A DNA stretch of 8,175 nt from Oscillospiraceae bacterium (GCA_024404735.1 JAKSPP010000065.1:1-8175), one strand, 5' to 3'. Shown: positions 1 through 5,614, counted from the first letter of the stretch. Notes: generated by a model not told the origin, from the sequence alone. Made by a program: numbers and translations.

Positions 1-259
1 TTTCAGTTCCGTAAAAATGAATAAATGCATAATAAAAGGGAACTAATACCGCATTTTATTATAAATTTACAGCTTGTTATACTATATATTATAAGAAAAA
101 GCAAGTGTTTTTTTGATATACATTTAAAATAGTAAAAAATTACCAAAGTGCGCAACTGTGAATATTTATGGAGGATAAATATTATTGCATAAAATAAGGT
201 GCGTTTATTGGACATCATATTTGGGATAATATCCTTATCGGATTTACCACCTGCCACCT

Positions 260-301
260 TCGTAGGGGACGGCGTCCTCGACGTCCCGCAAACCCCTACG
301 A
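260..301. repeat. GC-rich hairpin repeat, copy 1
   Basis: The outer arms tcgtagggg (260-268) and cccctacga (293-301) form a perfect 9-bp inverted repeat. An inner pairing of gggacg (266-271) with cgtccc (282-287) is also possible and shares bases 266-268 with the outer stem, so the two folds compete. The 28-nt core (261-288) aligns without gaps to 347-374, with 21 of 28 identical positions. It sits in AT-rich non-coding DNA. It resembles the short palindromic intergenic repeats (REP/MITE-like) scattered through many gut Clostridia. That family assignment is from memory, whereas the structure is visible here. Confidence 0.7.
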
Positions 302-346
302 CAGTATTCAATGATATTTTTTTTCGGTAAATGTAAATATACTGCC

Positions 347-374
347 CGTAGGGCGCGGCATCCCTGACGCGCCG
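347..374. repeat. GC-rich hairpin repeat, copy 2
   Basis: The stem ggcgcg (352-357) pairs perfectly with cgcgcc (368-373) around a 10-nt loop. The copy is offset 86 nt from copy 1 and in the same orientation. The stem aligns exactly with gggacg/cgtccc of copy 1, and two base pairs differ by substitutions on both sides (G-C to C-G and A-T to G-C), so pairing is preserved. The outer 9-bp arm of copy 1 is not kept here: cgtaggg is present, but the right side reads cggtcgtag. Confidence 0.65.
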
Positions 375-497
375 GTCGTAGTAGTGTAATTGCTTTTGAC
401 TGAATGAAAAATTCATCGTCTTTTGTAACGATAACCGCATAGCATAATTCGCGAAAAAAACAATTCCTCCTATGAAAACATATGAGGGTAAAACTAT

Positions 498-622
498 ATG
501 GAATATTCACTGAAAGAATTATGCGAAAAGACAGGCGTAACCAGAAGAATGGTACAAGGCTATATCCAAATTAAAAAAGATTAGTTCAAAAACCGGCTCT
601 TCTTAAGACTAAATTGGCATAA
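498..622 (+). pseudogene. Decayed MerR-type HTH regulator, N-terminal fragment
   Basis: The ATG at 498 follows a gaggg SD (484-488) and opens a 28-codon frame ending at TAG 582-584. Its start, MEYSLKELCEKTGVTRRMV then QGY, matches the first helix-turn-helix of MerR-family regulators, in which KEL/EKTGVTxRxxxxYxxxGLV is typical. A full MerR protein has about 100 or more residues, so this is only the DNA-recognition tip. If one base is added in the A-run at 573-578, reading continues as KRLVQKPALLKTKLA to TAA 620-622. That resembles the expected wing (LVxPxxx), so a frameshift in a homopolymer is the likely first lesion. No dimerisation helix can be read confidently after it. A sequencing error cannot be excluded, but the missing downstream part argues for real decay. 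Confidence 0.55.
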
Positions 623-637
623 ATGCTCAAGGCAATC

Positions 638-666
638 TTGAAAGGCAAAAGAACATGTGATAAAAT
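638..666 (+). promoter_or_regulatory. Sigma-A-type promoter of the 737 gene
   Basis: TTGAAA (638-643) and TAAAAT (661-666) are separated by exactly 17 nt. TGA directly before the -10 gives an extended -10 element. Transcription would start near 673, giving an untranslated leader of about 64 nt before the ATG at 737. Confidence 0.7.
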
Positions 667-736
667 GCTGAAAAATTATATTATGAACGTATTTCGGAAT
701 AGTAATTGATCATCTTGTGGAAGGAAAATTGAAATA

Positions 737-1468
737 ATGAATGCATATTTTGATATTTTTGGAACCCCCATTCCCTTTAAGGAAATTAAAGAATTTCGTT
801 TGGTTCAGCGGGAATATATTTATCGTCCCGTCTATGAAGAATATACAGTACTTGAAAAATCGTTTTTAACGAAAACAATAACTAGGAAATACCGTTATGT
901 AACTATGGCGCCATATGCGGCAATTGTTGATGAATCTGATCGTCGCTGGATCTTTTCGGGAAAAGGAAAGGACTTTAAGGAAAACATTGGTGTAGAGCTA
1001 ATTAACGATCTTCGCGAAACTGTTGGAGATAAACTGAAAATTAAGGCAATTAAGGGTAAGAGATATCTTTGTATGAATCAAACTGGAAGAACATTTCAGG
1101 TATACTTAGATGAAATTCCGGTTCTTGTTCAGATGGAAGATGGACGTCCTATAGAAATTGATAAAGATAATCCGTTGTTTATGGCGCTGGGAGAGGCTAA
1201 TGTTCCGGCTATAGATATCGTGCCTGCATTGTTGATTAAAGCAAAAGAAGATTATATTTTTTGGGGTAATGGAATTCAATTAAAAGACATTGAATCTGAA
1301 TATAGGCGGCTTCAGATAGAAATGACTGAGTTCAAACAAGGCGGAACACAAAAGCTAATCGAGAAAAAAAGAATTGCAATTCCTAAATTGCCTAAATTTG
1401 TAAAAAAGGGTAAATCGGATTCGGAGTCCGTAATGAATAATTCGGAACCGGTTGATCAAGATAATTAA
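737..1468 (+). CDS. Hypothetical protein, 243 aa, function unknown
   Basis: I do not recognise this family. The protein has no signal peptide and no membrane segment, so it is probably cytoplasmic. Residues 1-185 look like one compact alpha/beta domain rich in Tyr, Phe and Ile, starting with MNAYFDIFGTPIPFKEIKEF and a conspicuous REYIYRPVYEE segment at 25-35. A second strand-rich part (110-180) includes YLDEIPVLV and YIFWGNG. Residues 186-200 are a likely amphipathic helix. The tail is first basic (205-226, many Lys) and then polar and acidic (227-243), so it is probably disordered. The ATG has an aagga SD (721-725) 11 nt upstream, and a strong promoter lies at 638-666. Codons are strongly A/T-ending (AAA, ATT/ATA, GAA, GGA), unlike the genes after 3945, which fits a separate or acquired origin. 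It stands alone, with about 300 nt of non-coding DNA after it. The reading frame is secure; the function is open. Confidence 0.85.
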   Translation: MNAYFDIFGTPIPFKEIKEFRLVQREYIYRPVYEEYTVLEKSFLTKTITRKYRYVTMAPYAAIVDESDRRWIFSGKGKDFKENIGVELINDLRETVGDKLKIKAIKGKRYLCMNQTGRTFQVYLDEIPVLVQMEDGRPIEIDKDNPLFMALGEANVPAIDIVPALLIKAKEDYIFWGNGIQLKDIESEYRRLQIEMTEFKQGGTQKLIEKKRIAIPKLPKFVKKGKSDSESVMNNSEPVDQDN

Positions 1469-1470
1469 TA

Positions 1471-1488
1471 GGCACAATGCCGATTTTT
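1471..1488 (+). terminator. Possible weak terminator after the 737 gene
   Basis: The four-base stem ggca/tgcc (1471-1474 with 1478-1481) has a 3-nt loop and is followed by ga and five T (1484-1488). The stem is very short for an intrinsic terminator, so read-through is likely. Confidence 0.3.
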
Positions 1489-1599
1489 GATTTATGGAAT
1501 AAGTTGTTATTTGTCGGAGAAACGTGAAATATGGTCTGATAATAACGAGGCTGTAAGCTAAAAATCTCCCCACCAATATAAAAAAGTTATTATATTACA

Positions 1600-1644
1600 T
1601 ATCCCCCTTTCTTGGATTTTCTTATTAAGTCGGAAAGGGGGATA
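1600..1644 (+). promoter_or_regulatory. Perfect 12-bp inverted repeat masking an SD
   Basis: tatccccctttc (1600-1611) is the exact reverse complement of gaaagggggata (1633-1644), with a 21-nt loop. The right arm contains an SD-like aaaggggg (1634-1641) seven nt before ATG 1649, so folding would hide that ribosome site. There is no T-run after the stem, so it is not an intrinsic terminator. As DNA, the two arms are centred 33 bp apart, about three helical turns, so an operator for a DNA-binding protein is an alternative. Confidence 0.55.
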
Positions 1645-1648
1645 ATTT

Positions 1649-1720
1649 ATGCCGGATATCTTAAAAATCCCAACCCAGGCAAGAATATTGTACACAATTC
1701 CTGAGATAATAAATCCATAA
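1649..1720 (+). CDS. Possible 23-codon leader ORF
   Basis: The ATG at 1649 sits seven nt after the purine-rich aaaggggg arm of the hairpin, and the frame runs to TAA 1718-1720. The peptide starts MPDILKIPTQARI and ends IPEIINP. It has no run of one amino acid that would suggest classical attenuation. The ORF ends 53 nt before the Sel1 start codon. A leader peptide fits the SD, the masking hairpin and the position, but frames this short are common by chance. The opposite strand also has a frame here (see rejected items), so coding is uncertain. Confidence 0.25.
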   Translation: MPDILKIPTQARILYTIPEIINP

Positions 1721-1773
1721 CCAAACCACTCCGATGTTTCCCCGACTATCAATCTTTATTTTGAGGTGTAATT

Positions 1774-2865
1774 ATGGATAAACTTGAGCTTCTTGAAAAA
1801 TATTATAATAATCCCAATCTTTCAAAAAGCCTTGAGAGCATGAGCGAAGCGGAGCTTGATACCTACCGCAGTGTTATAACGGAAATGGCAGAGGAAAAGC
1901 ATCCTATGGCGATGGAGCTTCTTGCCTATGATTACTACGGCGGCAGCCCTGCCTTTCCCTGCGACTGGGTAAAGTCCCGTGACCTTCTTCTGGAGCTTCG
2001 TGTGCATAATCCCGCCAAAACAGGTCAGTGGGCTAACACTCTCGGATATATTTACTATTACGGCCGCTGCACCGGAGGCATTCCGGATTACGAAGAGGCC
2101 TTCAGATTCTTTTCCCTCGGCGCTGCATATGGCTATTACGAGTCACAGTACAAGCTTGCGGATATGTATCTCGGCGGAAAGTACGTTGAAAATGACGAGA
2201 GGGCGGCATTCTGCCTTGTATGCAGATATTATGACGAAAATTATGAGGCCTTCCTTGCAGGCAATAAAAAGCAAAATCTTGCGGATATTTCTCTGCGCCT
2301 CGGGAATATGTTCCTTAAAGGAACCGGTGTATCAGAAGACCCTGTAACGGCATATCGGTATTTCCTTGTTGCCGAGACGGCAATTCTGGAGAGAATGGAG
2401 CTCTCATACTTCTTCGGCAATCAGAAGGTCCTGGACAGAATTCGCGAGGGCAAGCTTGAATGTCTGAAACGCATTTCCGTTGATACACGCAGTAAAACTT
2501 TCACATCGGAAGTACCGCTCGGCATTGATTCGGCACTTGAGGATAACTATGTAATAAGGGTAAAAACAAAACGGCTTAAGGACTCTCTTCGCCTTGATTC
2601 TGTCCGTATGAACCGTGGGGTGGAGGCAAAAAGGAAAATAGAGGTTTCGGCTCTTAAATATGGTTATCTTGAGTTCAAAGAATCAGTAGCTGACTACGCA
2701 AGATTCCCGGAAAAAATAGAAATTATGGGTGGAAAGGATGAGTTTTTTGCGGACTCGATTTCAGTGCTGCCCCTTGAAGGCGGTCTTCGTTCAATAAGCT
2801 TTTTCCACTGCGGAAGCAAAACAGCGGAGATTGTTTGCAGGGATTTCGGATATAAGATGAGATAA
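1774..2865 (+). CDS. Sel1-like repeat protein
   Basis: This 363-residue protein has no signal peptide or membrane segment. Its N-terminal two thirds carry Sel1-like repeats, the TPR-related helical pairs that form protein-binding surfaces. The clearest are about 83-119 (WANTLGYIYYYGR..., then EEAFRFFSLGAAYGY), 122-155 (ESQYKLADMYLGGKYV..., then AAFCLVCRYY) and 170-201 (ISLRLGNMFLKGTGVSEDP, then AYRYFLVAE). A degenerate one lies at about 42-76 (AMELLAYDYYGG). Residues 235-363 are a different, strand-rich C-terminal domain that I cannot name. The ATG is set by a gaggtg SD (1763-1768) five nt upstream. The next gene starts 12 nt after the stop, with its SD overlapping this stop codon, so the two are co-transcribed and probably translationally coupled. 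The role is probably as a scaffold or adaptor; the partner is unknown, with the neighbour's product the first candidate. Confidence 0.85.
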   Translation: MDKLELLEKYYNNPNLSKSLESMSEAELDTYRSVITEMAEEKHPMAMELLAYDYYGGSPAFPCDWVKSRDLLLELRVHNPAKTGQWANTLGYIYYYGRCTGGIPDYEEAFRFFSLGAAYGYYESQYKLADMYLGGKYVENDERAAFCLVCRYYDENYEAFLAGNKKQNLADISLRLGNMFLKGTGVSEDPVTAYRYFLVAETAILERMELSYFFGNQKVLDRIREGKLECLKRISVDTRSKTFTSEVPLGIDSALEDNYVIRVKTKRLKDSLRLDSVRMNRGVEAKRKIEVSALKYGYLEFKESVADYARFPEKIEIMGGKDEFFADSISVLPLEGGLRSISFFHCGSKTAEIVCRDFGYKMR

Positions 2866-2877
2866 GGAGGAAACAAC

Positions 2878-3777
2878 ATGACTTTTGAGGATTACATAAA
2901 ATTTCTTGCAAATTGTTTTTCGGAAAATACCGTTCCCGATATTGTCCCTTATCTTTCCGATGACGCAGTATACATAAGCAGAGGAAAAAATGTTGCGTCC
3001 GGCAGGGAAGAGATTGAGGCAACATTAAAGAGAAAACAGACCGCTACAGCAGTGGATAGTGTCATAAACCACGGATATGCTGCGGTTGTTAACAAGACCG
3101 GAAATCCTAATGTGAAAATCGGCGATAAGGTTGTTGCACTGGTTCAGTTTGATAAATATAACTGCACAGGTTATATGCGTATTGAAACAAATTCTTTAGC
3201 GCAAATTAATAAGCTTGATTTCTGTGTTGACTCCGAAACCGAGTGTACCTGTGAAACCGATGATAGATTCTCAGTCAATCATGTTCCCTTGGATGCCCAT
3301 GATGCCATAGTGTACAGGGCTCTGGCTCTCGGAATTATGGATACGAATGTTATACTTAGCAAGCATGTGCAAAGATATGATATTTTCCGTTATATGGCTC
3401 AGACAGTCTGCGATTATATTTACGCATATGTTATTAAAGACTTTAACAAAAGAATTACGGATATAGCCGGCTATATGTATGCGACTGCAATGATTACCGC
3501 CGTAGGTCGTGAGAGGGAAAATATATCCGTTAAGAGCTTTTCACCTGTCGACGCCGCCAATGGCTTGATTCCCGAGGTTGATGAAAGATATCAGGGATGG
3601 ATAAATGACGGATACGAAATGGGTAAGAAACTGTTTTTGGGTTTTACCGAGTATTTTTATTTAAGGCACCCCGATAACGAAGAACTGGAAAAACAGATGC
3701 TGCAGTCTTATATGGATATATGTTTGTTCGGTTCTATTCAGGCAAACAGAGATATGGATATGGGTAGGCCGTTTTAA
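2878..3777 (+). CDS. NTF2/SnoaL-like N-terminal domain protein
   Basis: In this 299-residue protein, residues 1-118 read like an NTF2/SnoaL-type cone fold: a first helix (TFEDYIKFLANCFSEN), then PYLSDDAVYISRGKNVASG and REEIEATLKRK, then strands (YAAVV, DKVVALVQF, TGYMRIET). This fold serves as a ligand-binding pocket, a small enzyme or a dimerisation module. I see no diagnostic catalytic pair, so no reaction is assigned. Residues 119-135 hold three Cys and several acidic residues (CVDSETECTCETDD). Residues 138-299 form a mostly helical domain I do not recognise, with aromatic-rich helices (FRYMAQTVCDYIYAYV, LFLGFTEYFYLRHP). There is no signal peptide. The aaggagg SD (2864-2870) overlaps the upstream TAA and lies seven nt before the ATG, which decides the start and couples it to the Sel1 gene. 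A strong terminator follows at 3801-3825. Confidence 0.75.
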   Translation: MTFEDYIKFLANCFSENTVPDIVPYLSDDAVYISRGKNVASGREEIEATLKRKQTATAVDSVINHGYAAVVNKTGNPNVKIGDKVVALVQFDKYNCTGYMRIETNSLAQINKLDFCVDSETECTCETDDRFSVNHVPLDAHDAIVYRALALGIMDTNVILSKHVQRYDIFRYMAQTVCDYIYAYVIKDFNKRITDIAGYMYATAMITAVGRERENISVKSFSPVDAANGLIPEVDERYQGWINDGYEMGKKLFLGFTEYFYLRHPDNEELEKQMLQSYMDICLFGSIQANRDMDMGRPF

Positions 3778-3800
3778 TACCCATTGCCGATACTCCCCCC

Positions 3801-3825
3801 AGCCGCCCCACCCGGGGCGGCTTTT
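3801..3825 (+). terminator. Intrinsic terminator of the Sel1/NTF2 operon
   Basis: agccgcccc (3801-3809) pairs with ggggcggct (3814-3822) around a 4-nt loop (accc), making a 9-bp, nearly all-GC stem that ends in TTTT (3822-3825). It lies 24 nt after the stop at 3777. The T-run is short, but the stem is very stable. Confidence 0.8.
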
Positions 3826-3829
3826 CCAT

Positions 3830-3876
3830 TCACCAAAACAATTTTTCTTTCACCATCACCAAAACAATTTTTCTTT
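3830..3876. repeat. Two 21-bp direct repeats beside a promoter
   Basis: The copies at 3830-3850 and 3856-3876 are identical over 21 bases (tcaccaaaac, then aatttttcttt). They have a 26-bp period and a 5-bp spacer (cacca). The second copy ends six bases before the -35 box at 3882. Each has an A4 and a T5 tract, so they could bend DNA, act like an UP element, or bind a regulator in tandem. Half-turn phasing (26 bp is about 2.5 turns) puts the copies on opposite faces of the helix. Confidence 0.6.
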
Positions 3877-3881
3877 TCCTC

Positions 3882-3910
3882 TTTACCTTTTCCTAAAAAA
3901 ATGTTAAAAT
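3882..3910 (+). promoter_or_regulatory. Promoter of the EVE-like gene
   Basis: TTTACC (3882-3887) and TAAAAT (3905-3910) are 17 nt apart. TG at 3902-3903 gives an extended -10, which compensates for the poor -35. The start point would be near 3917, about 28 nt before ATG 3945. Confidence 0.65.
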
Positions 3911-3944
3911 ACCCTTTAGTCTGATTTTTCCCGGGGGTGCGTAT

Positions 3945-4385
3945 ATGGAAGAAGAACTCCGCAAGAATAATCCCCGGCACCCCTCTGTCTGGCTGATTCC
4001 CTGCGCCCCGGATATATACGATGCCGAGGGGGCCTTCGCCGAGTACGGCTCCATAATCTGGCATCAGGACTGTCGTGGGATAAGAGCAGGGGACATTGCC
4101 TATATTTACGCAACGGCACCACGAAAGAGAATAATCTGCAAATGTATAGTCACGGAGTCGGATATTCCCTTCTGCCCGCAGGAGGATGACGGCTACGAAA
4201 TCGATGAGGCCTTCTGCAACAGAAGCCATAAAAGGTTTATGGAGATAAAGCAGACGGAAACCTACGATAACCCTCTTCTCGGCTATGGCTTTTTGCTTCA
4301 AAACGGCCTTACGGGAGCAATCCGCAGCCAGAGAAGGGCCGTGCCCGCACTTGCGGAATATATCGAAAAAACGGCAAAAGAGTGA
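3945..4385 (+). CDS. EVE/PUA-like domain protein
   Basis: The 146-residue protein is about the size of a single EVE domain (PUA-like fold). The opening strand VWLIPCAPDIYD (15-26), the acidic turn and second Trp (SIIWHQD, 36-42), then RAGDIAYIYATAPRKRI (47-63) and IICKCIVTESDIPF (63-76) follow the order W-strand, GDxxYxY strand, K/R-rich strand typical of EVE proteins. Known EVE/PUA domains hold a modified base or nucleotide in an aromatic pocket; W16, W39, Y53 and Y55 are candidates here. The second half includes LLGYGFLLQNGLTGAIRSQR, a likely closing strand and helix. The start is supported by a ggggg SD (3933-3937) and its own promoter. The methyltransferase gene starts 51 nt downstream on the same strand. 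Family assignment is by pattern only; other PUA-superfamily members such as ASCH are the main alternative. Confidence 0.65.
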   Translation: MEEELRKNNPRHPSVWLIPCAPDIYDAEGAFAEYGSIIWHQDCRGIRAGDIAYIYATAPRKRIICKCIVTESDIPFCPQEDDGYEIDEAFCNRSHKRFMEIKQTETYDNPLLGYGFLLQNGLTGAIRSQRRAVPALAEYIEKTAKE

Positions 4386-4391
4386 TATATT
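4363..4391 (+). promoter_or_regulatory. Possible internal promoter for the methyltransferase gene
   Basis: TCGAAA (4363-4368) and TATATT (4386-4391) are 17 nt apart, with TGA (4383-4385) making an extended -10. That TGA is also the stop codon of the upstream gene. Transcription would start near 4397, 40 nt before ATG 4437. The matches are moderate, and in an A/T-rich gene end some chance similarity is expected. Confidence 0.4.
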
Positions 4392-4436
4392 AAAGGAAAA
4401 TCACGCAACTATTATCCGAAAGGAATTTTATACATA

Positions 4437-5603
4437 ATGGCTCACAACGTTGAAACACGCCCCATTGACGTGTACAGGGACTACGTCCTCGGAACCCAGA
4501 TTAAAACTCTCGACGAAATCCGCAACGCTCTCAAGTGCGTATTTTTTGATGAGTGGCCCGACAAAATCTGCGACGAAATCGAAAGCCGCATTCTCCGCCG
4601 TGCCCACCTCTCCGACGAGGAGTACTATAATCTCAAGAACGAATCAATGGAGAAGTCGATTGCCCTGACCTCCGCCATCGATTCACAGTTCCTCTCCATG
4701 CTTTTCGAGAACTTCGAAACCTTTGAAAAGCCTCTTGGAGACGAGGTTCTGGTTGTCGGCTGCGAGGCCGGTGTCGAGGCCTGCTACATCGCAATGCTCT
4801 ACCCCGACAAGCACATCGTGGGCATAGATAAGTGCGCCCCCGCAATTGAGAATGCAAAGGCCCTTGCCTCCAAGTTCGATATTCACAATGCGGAGTTTTT
4901 CTGCGCCCCCATTGACCTTTTCAAGCACGAGCCCTTCGACAGCATTGTCTCCGTCCGTGTTGCCCACGAGAATCTTTCCTCCGCAATAGGCCTGCTTAAC
5001 CCCTTCAAGCCCCTTGAGGAGAAGAGCCAGCTTGCATTCAATGACCTCAAAACCTACGGCAAAAAGCTCTCCGGCCTTCTTAAGGACGGCGGCTGGCTCG
5101 CCTCCTGCGAGCACCTTGTAAACGGTGAGCTCTACGGCTACCTGAAGAGACTTTACACCTCCGGAATCTGTGACCTTGCCGTCTCCATCTTCGATATTTC
5201 CGATACCACCGATGACAGCTTCTTTGCCTTCGTCGACGGCTACAAGAAGAGCCACGACAACAATGTCTACACAGTCTGGAAGAAGGCACAGGATGTTTAC
5301 TGCAACTCCAACGGCGGTGAGGTTCACGGTGCTGCCGCCGAGTACCTTAAGTACTCCCGCGTAGGCAAGCTCATCTACGGCTTTGAGGCCTCAAAGGGCA
5401 AGGTCCTCTGCGCCCGTGTCGGTCTTTACGAGAGCGTAAAGGACAAGCTCGCCGCCTACTATAACTACGATGCCTCCAATGCTCAGGCCGTTATGAAGAG
5501 CCTCCGTGAGGCAGAGACAAATTACCGCCTTAACCCCGGCTTCTCCGTAAAGCGCCTGGGTCTTGAGGACTTTAACTGCTGTGATGATGAGGAGGAGAAG
5601 TAA
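4437..5603 (+). CDS. Class I SAM-dependent methyltransferase
   Basis: This 388-residue cytoplasmic protein has a Rossmann methyltransferase core at about 100-230. Motif I is EVLVVGCEAGVEACYIA (103-119), where G108 and G112 form the SAM loop in place of the usual GxGxG. Motif II is HIVGIDKC (126-133), with D131 placed to bind the ribose hydroxyls. The motif IV strand is FDSIVSVRV (167-175), followed by the late LKDGGWLASCEH (215-226). No NPPY/DPPY or PC motif is visible, so it is not a typical N6/N4-adenine/cytosine or C5-cytosine DNA methylase. A small-molecule, protein or RNA substrate is as likely. The N-terminal 100 residues are helical and may be a substrate cap. Residues 230-388 are an extra domain I do not recognise, ending in an acidic CCDDEEEK. 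Codon use is strongly C/G-ending (AAG, CTC, GCC, TTC, TAC), suggesting high expression. The SD aagga (4420-4424) is 12 nt from the ATG. Confidence 0.75.
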   Translation: MAHNVETRPIDVYRDYVLGTQIKTLDEIRNALKCVFFDEWPDKICDEIESRILRRAHLSDEEYYNLKNESMEKSIALTSAIDSQFLSMLFENFETFEKPLGDEVLVVGCEAGVEACYIAMLYPDKHIVGIDKCAPAIENAKALASKFDIHNAEFFCAPIDLFKHEPFDSIVSVRVAHENLSSAIGLLNPFKPLEEKSQLAFNDLKTYGKKLSGLLKDGGWLASCEHLVNGELYGYLKRLYTSGICDLAVSIFDISDTTDDSFFAFVDGYKKSHDNNVYTVWKKAQDVYCNSNGGEVHGAAAEYLKYSRVGKLIYGFEASKGKVLCARVGLYESVKDKLAAYYNYDASNAQAVMKSLREAETNYRLNPGFSVKRLGLEDFNCCDDEEEK

Positions 5604-5614
5604 TCACCTTCTCC
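5594..5614 (+). promoter_or_regulatory. Small hairpin over the methyltransferase stop codon
   Basis: ggagaag (5594-5600) is the exact reverse complement of cttctcc (5608-5614), with a 7-nt loop containing most of the stop TAA. No T-run follows, so it is not a terminator. It could slow ribosomes or protect mRNA ends between two co-transcribed genes, or be chance. Confidence 0.3.

Larger units (their letters stand above)
1..497. other. AT-rich non-coding region
   Basis: I see no convincing gene in this stretch. Reading frames on both strands are short, lack a usable SD, or run straight through the GC-rich hairpin repeats at 260-301 and 347-374. Near the left edge, cttg (73-76) can pair with caag (102-105) just before a run of seven T (about 109-115). 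This could be a weak terminator of a gene to the left, but the inner stem is A/T-only and interrupted. At 466-487 an imperfect inverted repeat (cctc-c-tatg, aaaa loop, cata-t-gagg) overlaps the SD of the decayed MerR-like gene, and could be an operator or an SD-masking hairpin. Confidence 0.6.
1469..1773 (+). other. Leader region before the Sel1 operon
   Basis: This AT-rich stretch of about 305 nt has no substantial gene. It holds a weak terminator-like hairpin just after the 737 gene (1471-1488), a perfect 12-bp inverted repeat (1600-1644) and a possible 23-codon ORF (1649-1720). I could not find a -35/-10 pair with 16-18 nt spacing in front of the Sel1 gene. Its promoter is therefore unresolved: it may be weak, use another sigma factor, or be reached by read-through from the 737 gene. 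Confidence 0.5.

Noticed and set aside
260..374. Possible CRISPR repeats
   Set aside because: There are only two non-identical copies (21 of 28 positions), no further regular units and no cas gene. Compensatory changes fit a dispersed hairpin repeat better.
3..440. 145-codon frame on the minus strand at the left edge
   Set aside because: It passes through both hairpin repeats and ends in AT-rich sequence giving a hydrophobic run; no SD or conserved motif is visible.
623..709. 28-codon frame (MLKAILKGKRTCDKML...) that might be the MerR dimerisation helix
   Set aside because: It has a coiled-coil-like Lys/Leu pattern, but it overlaps the 638-666 promoter and has no SD. The similarity is too weak to extend the pseudogene over it.
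1558..1752. Hydrophobic 64-codon frame on the minus strand
   Set aside because: It starts with TTG, has no SD at a usable distance, and runs through the 12-bp inverted repeat. Hydrophobic frames arise easily in AT-rich DNA. A decayed membrane-protein remnant remains possible but unsupported.
3774..4301. Open frame on the minus strand opposite the EVE-like gene
   Set aside because: It runs through the terminator, the direct repeats and the promoter of the plus-strand gene, and its protein has no recognisable pattern.
4683..5327. Open frame on the minus strand inside the methyltransferase gene
   Set aside because: It is entirely opposite a gene with clear SAM-binding motifs and strong codon bias. 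It has no SD or promoter of its own.
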